A DNA stretch of 64,000 nucleotides from Paragordius varius. Taxonomy: Eukaryota > Nematomorpha. The translations under genes and the position numbers were made by a program. Numbering within the stretch: position 1 is the first letter of the stretch; every line of letters begins with the position of its first letter. Shown here piece after piece: positions 50,397 through 62,399 of the stretch. The notes beneath the pieces were generated by a model, which ran no database searches, was not told the DNA's origin, and worked only from the letters and a program-made list of their open reading frames with translations. The DNA is taken from the NCBI GenBank assembly GCA_964247055.1, contig OZ176053.1, positions 7,316,001 through 7,380,000 of the forward strand, read 5' to 3'.

Positions 50397-51470
50397 CACT
50401 GGACAGCCAATTTTTCTGCCACCCGAGTTTTTTGCATTTTCTGTCATTTACCATCAATTTGACAGTAAATCTGAAATAAATATTACTTCACCTAAGAATT
50501 TCGTATAAATTGATTGTTTTGCACCCTGTTTATCAAAATTTTACTAAAAAATGTTTTTCTTAAAAAAATATGCAAGAAATTCCCAGTTATAATATATCAT
50601 TCGAAAGAGTAAAAAATCTCTATAATGAGCATAATATGTTTTACATTGATTATTAATATTGGGCATAGAAAGCGACAAACGCGCGAAACGAGAACGTTTT
50701 TTGTTATTTAGTATATTTTTAAAACTAATGGATGTAAATAGCTTAAACTTTGTCTAAATGGTGATGATTGTCCAAAAAAAACATAAGAAAGTTTTATTGA
50801 TTTAAACATTTTTTTATTGCTTTTTATGTCAATCAAAGCAGCCAATTTAAGTGTTTTGTTTTTTAAAAAATTACCATCTCATCAATTATTTTCTTTAAAA
50901 AGCTTATAATAAATTTTTAAAACATGAACAAAGTTAAAAGGTAGTTTGGATCTTTTATGGCCATTATGCAATAAATTTACATAACTATGCATTTTAGTAT
51001 CCACCAAGTAAATTATTTATGATAATAATAATTTTTTTTAATAAAGCAAACCAAAAGCTTTCCTAAAGACTTTTTTTAATTAAATATTAATATAACCTTA
51101 ATAAAAATAATATTAAAATAATTTATATGATTTTAAAATTAATTTGTCTGTGAAAATTTTTGACTTGTTTAGAGGGCTAGAAATTCCGACCATATATCCA
51201 AATAACTTTTACATCCGATTGATTTAAATGATTTACTACCATTTGAAAGATAGTTTTTCACGCTCTTTCGAATGATATAAAATACATGGATCTAAAACTT
51301 TTAATTTTTGAAATTTCGAGTTTAATGTTGAATCGGCGCCAAAAATTATCGATAAACTATAATAGGTGTTAGATCAATATCTTTTCAAATATATTATTTA
51401 TGTACTTTAATAAAATAAATTTTAAATTACAAAAATGGCAGTTAAAAAAGTCAAAATTTGTTGTCTAGTG
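50397..51470. mobile_element. TIR element family Q, copy B (1074 bp)
   Basis: Starts CACTGGACAGCCAATTTT and ends AAATTTGTTGTCTAGTG. It aligns along its length with copy A, including AGAAAGCGACAAACGCGCG and ATAATATATCATTCGAAAG. Confidence 0.8.
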
Positions 51471-51684
51471 TTATCAATCTTAAATCGGTTATTTATGCCA
51501 TTCATACGAAGAATCTGATCACGGTAATTTCATATCAATAGTTATATATCTCACTGCAGGATATCAATATTTAAAATATATTTATACATATCAAATTTTA
51601 TCTTTCCATTTTTTCTAGTTTAAATTCAGCTCGACATGGCTCTAATAATAGGTTTGACTTGATCCGATTTAAGCTAAAATTATA

Positions 51685-52233
51685 TTAACACTTGGATACA
51701 ATACATTCATTATAGTCCTTCGATTCGAATTGGAATAGTTAAATACCCCAGGCCTGTTTAAAATTAAATTCTTTAAATAATATGGAAGGATTCCAAACCA
51801 TGGCAAAATTTTGCACTTATATAACATTAAACCGAAATATATATTCTATTCAAAAATACTTGATATTACTTATTTTAAGCTAAAACTGCAAGGTAAAAAT
51901 TTAGTCAACGTGATATGTGAAATAAAACAAAATAAACCGCTTTTTCTATTTCTATCAATGTTAGTAATTTAAATAAAAAATTAGCTTTGATTTTACCCTC
52001 AAAATTAAATGAAGACGATGTGTTGCAAAAATTTTGCAAAATAAAAATGGCATCGTAGTAGTTTGACATGAAACTTTTTTTTCAAAACATTTAGATATTT
52101 TAACATATTTATATAATTTTTATTTGGATAGAAGCATAAATTTAAATTGGGATTGTTTCCATCAGTATTTTTTTAAAAATCCTAACTCAATAGTCTGGGG
52201 TATTTAGATACCCCAATTTAAATCGAAGCGTTA
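51685..52233. mobile_element. MITE family P, copy 3 (549 bp)
   Basis: Starts TTAACACTTGGATACAATAC and ends AATCGAAGCGTTAA. Near the right end GGGGTATTTAGATACCCCAA gives the best-preserved inverted inner terminus of the family. Confidence 0.75.
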
Positions 52234-52764
52234 ACATAATACATATTGATCTTGGGTTTATTTATATAGAAGATTTTAATTATAATATTATTTAAGTTTA
52301 TAAATCATTTTTATCAAGAGGGCATAATAAATAACCAAAAACGAATTCCTATACGACTTTTGGGTTTATAAATGTTTTTGATGAAAAATAATAAATAAAT
52401 TTAAAAAATACATAAAATCAGAAATTTTAAACCCCAACTAGTGTGATACATAGCAACCTTAAAAAAAAGTATCTCGTTAGTAAAATTTTATTCATCTCAT
52501 GTTTGTATTAATTACTTTCCACATAGTTAATACCAGATGGTATTTGAAAAATTGTTTTATTTACTGTAAATCTTATTTTATAGTTAACACTAGGTAGCAA
52601 ATGCAATAATATTAAATTAATCGAAACCAATTAAATACTACCTATTTTTGCATCTTGATTTTATTTAACCGACTCTATATAAAAATGGTGCCAAAAATTA
52701 TTTTTAAGTTTATTTATGAGATCATTTTCATTGAAAATTCATTTCATTGTCGCTAAGTTTTTCG
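52234..52764. other. AT-rich spacer between MITE and Gypsy fossil
   Basis: No exon or repeat recognised. Confidence 0.4.
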
Positions 52765-55700
52765 AAAATTTGTGCGCATAATGATTCGATAAAAATTTTT
52801 AATTAAATCGTTATTTATGTTTTTGAATTTTGTATGCTCGAAACGGCAACGCAATTATTTGTGAAAAATTATACACTGTGTACAAATAAGAAACAGACTT
52901 TACTGTAATTATCAATGATGAGCAAACCCTCTAATGGAGTTGGAAGTATTTAACAAATAAAACAATTATTCGATACTATAATCAAACATGTGTGTGTAAT
53001 CTCACAATAGAATAACTATCTTGCTTGAAGATTCAATTGACAATATTAACTACGTGCATCATAAAGTGTTAGAAGCGCTTATATGGTGCGTTTGTGTCGA
53101 AAGTAGGATTTAATTTAACATCACTCTTTTCCTGAAACTGATATATCCCTTTCTTTCACCTCCCTCCCTTGATATTAATTGATCGGCGTGTTTTCGGATG
53201 ATTTTGTTACCATCTTGTATTTCGTATGAGAGTAATTATTCAAAATCCTTCTCGCCAACCATTCACAAGTTCATTATTTATATATATTTTTTCGTTTTCA
53301 TGGTATTGGTGTTTCGGTTGTGCATTGTCTAATAAGTCTGTTTGTTTATATTCTAGCATGTGATTGGTTTGGGGGGTGTGCGTTTTAATAAAAGTTGTGG
53401 GGACAGGTATTTTAGCACTGTGGATGTTAATGCGGAGTCCCTAAAGCATGTTATTTATTTTTGATTGTGGATCACAGTCTTCTGCTGACCGGTAATGATT
53501 TTTGAGGGTATATACTACTCTTTCTACCATTCTGTTCGGTTTTGGATGATAAGAAACTAATGTTACATGTTTAATGTTTCCCGATTCCATGAATTGTTTA
53601 AACTACTGAGATGGAAAGTAAGACGCGTTTATCGGTTACTATTATTCTAGGACATCCAAATCGACTGAAACATTTGTCTAGGAAATTTAAGATATTTTTG
53701 ATCGATATCAAGTTTAACTTCGACCCATCGAGATTAACTGTCAATAAAAACTATTCAATAAAAATTGATCGGGCCTTATATCTAGATGGAATCTCACCAA
53801 TATTGCTGTATTAATGTTCCAATTGTATGGAAATTCAGTTTTGCGCATCGGACGGTTTTCTTGACATTTTTCACACGTATCTACCCTTTTTATGCCTCCA
53901 TGTTATGCTAAAAGACTATTTGTCTTGCTTGTTCGTACATTGCTTTGGACCCCGAGTGTCCGACGTGTAAATATTTACTTCCTGAGATTCAGGAATTATT
54001 ATTCTATCATGCCAATAAGTATTTTCAACATTTCTAAAACTTTGGAATGGGTGTAATATTTTATTGAACCAGTTGTTTGGTCTTAGTGCAATTATTACGT
54101 TTGGGTTGGTTTCGTTTGGCTTCTAATATGGTCACGATTTATGTTGAATAGACTACTATTGTCACTTGCATGTTCTGCTGTTTCAAGACCTTCATTGTCT
54201 TAGTGTTGTGATTCGTCAGCATGCGGGACAATGGATCTGCAATGTTTTTGTGGATTTTAATGCACCGTAGATTGTATATATCCAACGTAGTAGCTTGGAA
54301 TGATTATTTGGTCTAGTTTACGATTATTTCCAAACAGCTTTATTAGTGGTTTGTGATCAGTACACAGTTCAAACATCTTCCCCGTAATAATCGTTTTATT
54401 CAAAAGCGAAAAGTATGGCTGTGCTTCCTTTTTATCACTGAATATTTTTCTTCGGGTTTAGACCACTTTCTTGATGCGTAGGCAATAGGTTTATTTATGC
54501 CCTCCTGCGTGGAGCAAGAGAGTTCTGTTTTAGTCGAGACATCTGTTACAAAGTCCATTAATTTGGACTTTTTTGAGCACCACCAATCAAAATTATAAAT
54601 TTTAATTGATTTCAGCGTTCTAAAACCGAATCTGAAAAAAATTTGATCCCCCCAATCAGGATATTGCAGGTTTTTCAATTATTGAACAAGAAGAAATTGA
54701 CAGAAAATCAAATTTAGCTTTATAAAAAAAGCTATATATTAAATAATTGGTATCATTTAATAAGTTTTAAACTTCATCTTTTAAAAAATATGTCATTTAA
54801 ATACCAGGGAGATTTTTTTAAAGCTAATTTTAAATACGTACTAAAAGCGGTGTTTTGTAGTTTCATCTTTCAGCTTTTACAGAGGCTTTATTTAATTTGT
54901 TAGTTTTGGTTATTTTCAGTATTTATTAGGGTTTTTTTCGTCGGTTGATTCTTACTAAAAATCCTGATATTTATACCTAGTGGATATTATTTATTTTGAA
55001 AATGATTGGATGCGGTATAATTTGAATTTCAGATGGATGTTGGGGGTTACTTTTATTACCAGAATGATAGATTTTCTACCATATTGAAATACAATATGAC
55101 CACTTGAACTTATCTAATCTTCTTATCTAATTTAATGGTCAAAATTGTCTAACTCTATTCTGTGAATTTAGATTTTTAATATTTTTGATTTTTAATAATT
55201 TGGCTCTTAGCTTTAATTCTATATATTCGTATCTTTTATTTAATAAATAGAATTTTAATTATATTCAATAAATTGAATATTTATTTATTGTATGTCTATT
55301 TCTATCAAATAACAAGCCCGCTCGATAAGACGTAGTGCGTCAAAGAAATAACAAACCTACAGCAGCAATTAAGCATTTTATATTTTTTAATATAAAGATC
55401 GCTGACATTTTTAGATAAAATTTTATTATATGGATCATCAATAACATTTTTTGTAGAGTCTTCGTTAATAAATATCTTCTGTGGTTTAGTATATTGGGTC
55501 TGTTATATTTGAATCATTTTTGCATTTTTATTATAAAATTATAATGAAAATACCTGGCTCTGAAATACCACTTGTATTGACTTGCTCGTTTAAATATTGA
55601 AATATATGTACACGATGAATAATTGTTTTTATTAATTAAATAAAAATTAAAAAATCCTATTGGCATCCTCATTTTTTTTGTTGTAGCCTTTCCATGATAT

Positions 55701-56545
55701 TAGGTAACAGAAAATACGAAGAAATGGGGTGCTGTGAAACCTTATTTCGCAGTATTATAGAAACACTTGAACCTGTGTCCATAATCATGCGTATTGGCTT
55801 ACAATTAATTATTAATGTTATCTTAGGGGTGGCTTCACATTCGATGTGCTGAACATTGCAATAATTTTTTTCTTACAGTGTAGTTGGAGGTCATTCCAGT
55901 CATGACCTAAACGGCAGAATCGATACTTGTTCTGATATTTCCCAGCTTTTGTCTGAAACATGTTGCCATCGATTAGTACTAATTGAGGTGCCTATTCATA
56001 ATTGAGAGCAATGTCTATCACTTGTTTTAGGGTTAGGGTTCGTTTTCCCACATGTTCCCTCTACGAAGCTTGAAGTTGTATTTAACGTAGCTTTGACTCG
56101 TAAAAAAATTTAATGTTACATTCTCTTTCGATGAAGTTTTACGAAATCAAATCTGGCCTGGGATATATTCGTCCCATTCGATTCGTAATTTTTTGCCAGC
56201 TTCAATGATATCGGGTCAGATGATATTGTCGCGCGAATTTGAAAAAAGAAGTTCTTTTTTGACCGACATTCCTGCCTAAGCGAGAAATAACGTCCTGCAA
56301 TTGTTGTCGCTTGTCCTCATGTCTTTTGCAGCTAAAATTCGCTGAATGTATAAAACATATCGGCCAAAATTTTTATTTTAATTAAGGCTGTCTAGAGAAA
56401 TTTCTTCCTATACATGTTTGTATAATATCACAATACTTGAATTATTATTAACTATTTTTCTTGAAAATACAATTAACAGTATTAACTAGGTGTATTATAA
56501 AGTGTTTTGTAAGTGTACGTGCGTTTGTGTCCACGAAAAATTGAT
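52765..56545 (-). mobile_element. Fossil Gypsy-type LTR retrotransposon
   Basis: Minus-strand remains in canonical order: a zinc-knuckle-like region near 55880-55930, an aspartic-protease word (MIMDTGSSVSII) near 55770-55810, an RNase H word (KPIAYASRKWSKPEEKYSVI) near 54430-54500, and integrase-like sequence near 53600-53900. LTR-like copies flank it: about 52765-53100 on the left and a shorter piece at about 56410-56540 on the right, sharing ATTAACTACGTG/ATTAACTAGGTG and GCGTTTGTGTC. A third LTR-like copy lies at 63465-63660. The reverse-transcriptase region is largely replaced by the inserted family R element. It is clearly broken, with many breaks, and old. Confidence 0.75.
54576..55736. 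mobile_element. TIR element family R, copy 2, inserted in the Gypsy fossil
   Basis: About 1.16 kb, starting AGCACCACCAATCAAA and ending AAATGGGGTGCTGT. Parallel to 41091-42180 along its length. It separates the protease and RNase H remains of the Gypsy fossil, so it is younger than that element. Confidence 0.7.
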
Positions 56546-56847
56546 CTAATTTTTGACCCTCTTATATACACAATTATTTTAATTATGCTACAAAATATTT
56601 AACGTATTTAATAAAGTGAAACGTTGTACACATGTTAAATTAGTAAGTAAAATTTAATCTTCATTTATTTATAATTTGATCTATAGATTGTTTTGGTAAG
56701 GGGAGAGTATCTGCAATAAATTAAATTGTAATTTTTCTGAAGTTATTCTTTTTGTGTAACTACTGAATTATCCAAATTTGGCGGTAATTTGGATTTTTCT
56801 GTTATGAATGGCTCCATATTTGGCTGTTTAATTGCATTTCTTTTTTC
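56546..56847. other. Sequence between Gypsy fossil and 117-bp array
   Basis: AT-rich. At 56735-56850 the minus strand has an open stretch (IEKRNAIKQPNMEP, ITEKSKLPPNLDNSVV, stop) contiguous with the last tandem unit. It could be an alternative terminal exon of the neighbouring gene, but the phase does not fit the main model. Confidence 0.3.
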
Positions 56848-57290
56848 GATTTTCCTTTGTAACAGGGAGTTAGTCAAAATGTGGCGGCATTTTAACTAAA
56901 TTAAATCCCAACTGACTCACCATATCTTTTTGTCTATAATTACTAGAATATTTGGCGGTTTGCGATTTTCCTTTGTAACCAGGGAGTTAGTCAAAATGTG
57001 GCGGCATTTTAACTAACTTAAAACCCAACTGACTCACCATATCTCTTTCTCTCTAATTACTAGAATATTTGGCGGTTTGCGATTTTCCTTTGTAACCAGG
57101 GAGTTAGTCAAAATGTGGCGGCATTTTAACTAACTTAAAACCCAACTGACTCACCATATCTTTTTCTCTCTAATTACTAGAATATTTGGCGGTTTTCGAT
57201 TTTCCTTTGTAACCAGGGAGTTAGTCAGAATGTGGCGGCATTTTAACTAACTTAAAACCCAACTGACGCACCATATCTCTCGGTCATTTT
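56848..57290 (-). repeat. Tandem array of four 117-bp units around the last exon of the adjacent gene
   Basis: The motif GATTTTCCTTTGTAAC recurs at 56848, 56964, 57081 and 57198, a spacing of 116-117 bp, with near-identical units. Each unit contains GTTAGTCAAAATG and CATTTTAACTAAC around GTGGCGG-like DNA, a near-perfect hairpin, plus TTTGGCGG. On the minus strand each unit keeps the frame DMVSQLGFKLVKMPPHFD then stop, identical in design to the terminal exon of the gene at 57221-60448. Confidence 0.85.
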
Positions 57291-60200
57291 TAAAAGTTAC
57301 TGATGTTCCCAAGGAAAATAAGGTTTGCGAACTATCCTTATTCCAGATTCATTGTTGGAATCGGATATTGGGGTTTCCGAAACTCTATTTTTACGAACAA
57401 AACAATTTGCACATTAAAATATAATAGGAATTATTAATCATTATGCATAATTTTATCTGACAAATAAAAAAAATAGTATTTCGTGACTTTAGTAAAAAAA
57501 TTCAAAAAATATATCCTGTAAGAAACTATACATTGCTACTTTTTCATTAAGTTTCGCAAGATTGCATTTACTGTAAAAATCAATATAATATATATAACTT
57601 GTGATAAATATACTATAGGTAACATAATAAAACCTTAGATTGGTTATTTTAGCATTAGTTTAAAATTATTGGTTAGTACTGTAAAATATAAAATCTTGTG
57701 TTTATAATTATTATTTCTAATTATGGAGTTATTTAAGATATCCTTGCTTTTGTATTTATATTGTTTGAAAGGAATAGGATTACAATTTTAGGATCGGATC
57801 GTATGTTTAATAATTGAATTTGAATGGAAGTAAAAAATATATTAATAATCGTTGTTTTTTAATTGTTTTAAGGCATACATTTTTGTGTAGTCCAATTAAT
57901 TTCTTAGAAAGTATTAACTTAAGCACGACACGTTATTGTAAAATAATCAACTAAAAACTATCCTAAAAATTAAATTATCAAACTCGAAACTATTCAATAT
58001 AAATGTAAACTTTAGAGTTTTTTATAGATTTCTCACTTTATTTTTAAAATTTAATTAATTTTTATATATAAATTAAACCCAAACTCAAAAATATTTAGTA
58101 TTTCTATTACGAATACACTTAGTCTATTATATTCGGAATCGTATGATTATTTATATGAATATAAATTATATTTCTAAATTTTTGTAAGAAAATTCTTACG
58201 GTGAATTGAAATTTGTATCACTTGCGAATTTTTTACGCTGAAGAGACCTTGAGCGTAAAAATTCGGCCTGACCGATCTCGGATGCACTGATTACGTTTCT
58301 TAATTGGGCGATTTTTTTCTTCAAACTAATTTGTTCAAAATTAATCGGGGATATGCAATCGATTCGTTCCCTCAGGAATTCCGGTATCAGTTTCTGATAT
58401 TTCACTGGTTTTGCATTATTTGATGTCCTTGGCTTGTTGTCACTATCAATCTTATCTTCAGATGTGGTTGGAGTTGTTTCTTCTTGTAAATCATTTGTCA
58501 TTGGTGGCGTGTCATTATACAAAAATGTGGACCGTTTTAGCCGTTTTGTTGAAGGAATATTATATCTTTCTTGCCAATAGGCTATTGTTATATTTTTGAA
58601 TGCATATGATTGTAATATAATATTTCAAATTTGACAAAAATATGTGACAATTAACCAAATCTTTGTATTATGTGCTGCTGGTCCCGAGATTTTGTAAACT
58701 TTTTTAAATTTATAGTTAATTAATATTTTGAATTGAAATCTATAATTTAAGTAAAGTAATAGAGCTTAAAATCTTTTAAAAGAAATAAATAAATATCTAA
58801 TTTAATTAAAATGATAATCTTAATGAAGTTAAACCGTATAGTAATGGGTGTTTTAAAATGTTTAAATTATTTATTTATTACCTTTTTTAGCGGAATAATT
58901 TATGAATGGTTTGCCTTCGACATATCTTCCTGTGTCACTATTGGACATAGCCACTGGGCTGTCTTCTGAAGCTCTAATATTCATATCAACGTGTAATCAT
59001 TAATATTAATTTATAGAATATATATCTTTTACGCTTTATCTTCCACTCTGATAAAATTTTTTTGACAGTTTTAGTTAGTGTTTTAGGAATCAAAAAATGA
59101 TATTAAAGTTATATACATGTTACCAAATCTTAACAATCATTTAAAAAGCTGATAATTTAAGGCCCAAATTACTAAACAAACAGTATAGTAGGACATGATG
59201 TGTCAAAAACTCTTACGGAGAATTATAATTAATATTGGAAGTAAATTTTTTGGGTGGCAGTTTTGAACGTGATCGTGAAATTTCAGCGCGTCCTATGATT
59301 GAGGATTTAAGAATTAGTCGCAATTTATTAAGTTTTTTGTTTAAAAAAAAATTCTCAAAGTCTATGGGCGGCCAATCGGCTTCTTTTCTTATATAATCTG
59401 GTATCCATTTTTTTAATTTTACTGGTTTTGGATTTAATGTGGAAATCGTGTTATCACAAATCTGATTTTCAGATCTAGTCATGGTTGCATCAGGTATAAC
59501 TATTGTTGAATCACTATTTAACAAAGAAGGTTGTTTTAACCGTTTGGAAGGCATAATTGTTTTTTCGCACTCATTTGTTGTTATTATGTTTTGAACAGGC
59601 TTTGAAGGTTTTTTCGTATGCATAGTGGTTTCGAAATTGATTTTTGCTGTACAATTAGACCGTTTTAACCCTTTTTTTGAAGGCATAACTGTTACTGGGG
59701 AATTATTATAAGATGTGGCTATTATATTAGAAACAATCGTATCTAAATGTTTTTCTGCAGGCGTAAGAGTTTCGAGGATATTATTAATTGTTGCTGTACT
59801 ATTGTTTGACAAAGCAGACTGCTTTAACTCTTTTGTTGTATGTATTGTAATTTCTCGGGGTTTATTACTTACAGTAGCAGAGCTATTAATTAATTTCGAA
59901 GAATCTGTTGAAATGTTTTTGTTTAATGTCTGGGTAGGAACATTTGTTTCCGGTACTATTACTGAATCATTATCAGACTGATTTTGTGAAGGATGATCCG
60001 TTACAATTGTGAGTTTGTTGCATCTTAATCTTTTATTTGCAACATATTTTTTTAATTTTTTTCCAGTTTGCTTTTTTCTCTTAGGTGCTTTGTTTTTTGT
60101 AGTAATAGTAGTTTTAATTTTTCGTTTTTCACTGACCTTTCTACCGTTTATCGTTGTATTTCTTTTTCCTTTGTTATTTTTGGAGTTGGAACGCTTCTTT

Positions 60201-60448
60201 TGAGTTATAGAGTGTTTTTTCGAATTCCTTCCACCTTTTTTATTTTTCACCGTTTTAATTTTAGTGCTTTTAGTGCTCTTTTTGGGTGCTTTTCGTTTCT
60301 TGAGATGTCGCTTTTTATTTGCCAAAGGAGGTTGAGGTTGACGCTTGCACATTTTTTTCTTACTCTGCTTTTTTGTTTTGTTCTTTTTGTTTTTTGAACA
60401 ATTCATCTTTATCTTTCGCTTTTTAGCTTTCGAAATTTCGCAATTCAT
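57221..60448 (-). CDS. Unknown Lys-rich protein with an internally duplicated 71-residue domain, six exons
   Basis: Exons: 60448-59217, 58973-58882, 58581-58200, 57570-57527, 57382-57301, 57278-57221; all phases agree, giving 629 aa. The ATG reads MNCEISKAKKRK; no upstream exon is needed. Residues 1-145 are extremely Lys-rich, suggesting nuclear localisation and nucleic-acid contact, followed by Ser/Thr-rich linkers with degenerate PSKRLKRS-type motifs. A domain occurs twice: 341-411 (KPVKLKKWIPDYIR to SNINYNSP) and 499-569 (KPVKYQKLIPEFLR to SDTNFNSP), nearly half identical. Each copy ends at CC|GTAAGA, a splice donor that looks like an in-frame TAA stop. After each copy comes a similar exon (ASEDSPVAMSNSDTGRYVEG; ISETPISDSNNESGIRIV then KPYF), so a whole exon block was duplicated. 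The last intron is 22 bp. I do not recognise the family. Alternative: two adjacent genes, each ending at the TAA, with an ATG at 58984. Confidence 0.6.
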
Positions 60449-61559
60449 TAATATCAAATTATGATTTTAAATATTTGTTTTAAATTTTAGATGGTGTAAC
60501 AATGAAAACGTTTAAAGTTTTGATTATTGATTACACTCATATCAATAATATTCATAGTATATATTACTAGCTGCGCACTGACGTATTGCGTGATTTAGTC
60601 AAGATTAAAAAAATTTAACCATTTGTTAATCATTGCATAAAAAACTACATAAATAAAATTTATATAAAGCACAATTTAAAGCATCCATATAGGGATATTT
60701 AAAACATCTTTCCGGGTCGCGCATTTTTGACTCAATAAACCGGCGGGCCGCATTTAAATATGTATGGGCACTCAAAAATATTTTATTCAATTTAAGTAAA
60801 AAATACAAGCACGATAAAAAAATTTTCGTTATCAATTCAATAGGCTAATTTGATAAAATGTTTAAGAAATATTAATTTTCTAAAAAATTATGGATTTCCG
60901 AATTTTTCGCGGGCACGCACACGGTCTCTTTGGGCCAGGATAATTATTTTTTTTCGAAATAACTTTATTTAATCTCTAGCATACATAAAAAATTTAAAGC
61001 AATCCTGGAGATTTTGCTTTTAGATTAAAAAACTTATCTATTCTAATAGAATATAACACCATGGGCTGCAATATAAATATTAATGAATTGATATATCATT
61101 CGATAGCTAAAGGTTTCAGGTTAATTAATATTAAAATGATATATGCGGTAAAAATACTAAAAAGGGTATGTATTTCTGTTAATAGCCAAAATTAAATTTT
61201 TTTTCATCTCACATTAGGTCCAATAAAATTAAATACAATAGATGAAAAAGCGTTAATTAAATTTTATTTGTTTATGTATAGAATATTAGTTACAAACGCA
61301 ATGTTATCAATTAAGATTCTTCTTTTTTTGGGAGCTCACCAAGACCAAAAATATAAGGTCAAAAATATCATTTCAGCGTAAATTTATATAAATCATAAAT
61401 TTGTTAATATACGGTAAACGATATTGATTTTTATCAAAACAATCATATATTAAATCTTAATAAAGTTATAGAGTTTCGCCAATAAGCCTCCAAAAAATTA
61501 AGCCCTATAAAAACAAAATGTTTCGATAATTTCCATCAAGGCTAAAGCTCAAATATTAT
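60449..61559. other. Repeat-rich DNA upstream of the unknown gene
   Basis: Holds GC-rich hAT-like words (CCGGCGGGCCGCATT at 60740) and a segment starting GAATTTTTCGCGGGC at 60899 that recurs at 61866, both followed by AATAACTTT about 50 bp later. No exon recognised. Confidence 0.45.
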
Positions 61560-61790
61560 ATTAATCCCTTTTTCATTCGATTCGATGCAGAAAAAAGGAT
61601 CTATCGACGTTTTTTGATTTCGGGAATTTTTGTGCTCTAATGCCGCTTGATAAACAAAGTCATATTCACTTTTGTGTAAACTGCTCCATATCTGAAAATA
61701 GCAAGATTTATCATTTTGTGAAGAAAACTTTTTTTGATGAAAGCCAAAAGCTTCATTCAAAAAATATCACTAAAATGTATCGTATAATAC
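61560..61790. repeat. Copy of the fold-back-arm repeat family
   Basis: CTGCTCCATATCTGAAAATA and GATGAAAGCCAAAAGC match the left arm at 8.8 kb. The + frame still shows TAPYLKIARF and LFLMKAKSFI. Confidence 0.6.
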
Positions 61791-62399
61791 ATATAAGCAA
61801 AACACATTGGATTGTGTCTAAAAAATATCAACATCTGAGAGCATATTTTTGCAAAATATAGATTCTCGAATTTTTCGCGGGCCGCACACAATGTCTCGGA
61901 GACCGTACAAAATTTCAATTTTTTCAAAAATAACTTTGATATTCCAGATCTTAATGTTGTCAATAAACTACTGTTTTAAATTTTTTTTTGTTAATAATTG
62001 ACAAACATGGTACTGCTGTATTAGATAAAATTTATTATTTTATTTGTTCCTCCTAGAGTCTATAATTGGGAAGCTTAAAGCACGATTGAACAAAACAGCT
62101 GATTTTAATTATAAATATCAAGTTTTTGCAGGTAAAATCAAGCTGAATTGAGCATGGTGGAATGAAAAAGACTTAAAGATATTAGAAAACATCCTAAGAT
62201 AAGGGTATCCTTTCTTAGTTACATATAAAACTATTTGGAGCTTTGCCTAAAATGTGTTCTTTAGGAACGTTTGACGTAGGGGCATAGACTACTATGTATA
62301 CAATTATAAGTGACTTAGCAGTTAGTTCAATATTATACTGGTCGTATATGGTGCATAACTATTGAGATTTTTATTCGATTCGTTTTTGATTAATACTTA
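61791..62399. other. Repeat-containing AT-rich DNA
   Basis: Includes the second copy of the GAATTTTTCGCGGGC segment (61866 onward). No exon recognised. Confidence 0.4.

Noticed and set aside
58882-58984. ATG at 58984 as the start of a separate downstream gene (MNIRASEDSP)
   Set aside because: Not excluded, but the acceptor after ATTAG makes the same exon an in-phase internal exon, and a similar exon follows the second domain copy. Kept as the alternative model.
59715-60397. Three + strand frames of 64-109 codons
   Set aside because: They are antisense shadows of the Lys-rich exon (Phe/Leu-rich complements of Lys codons).
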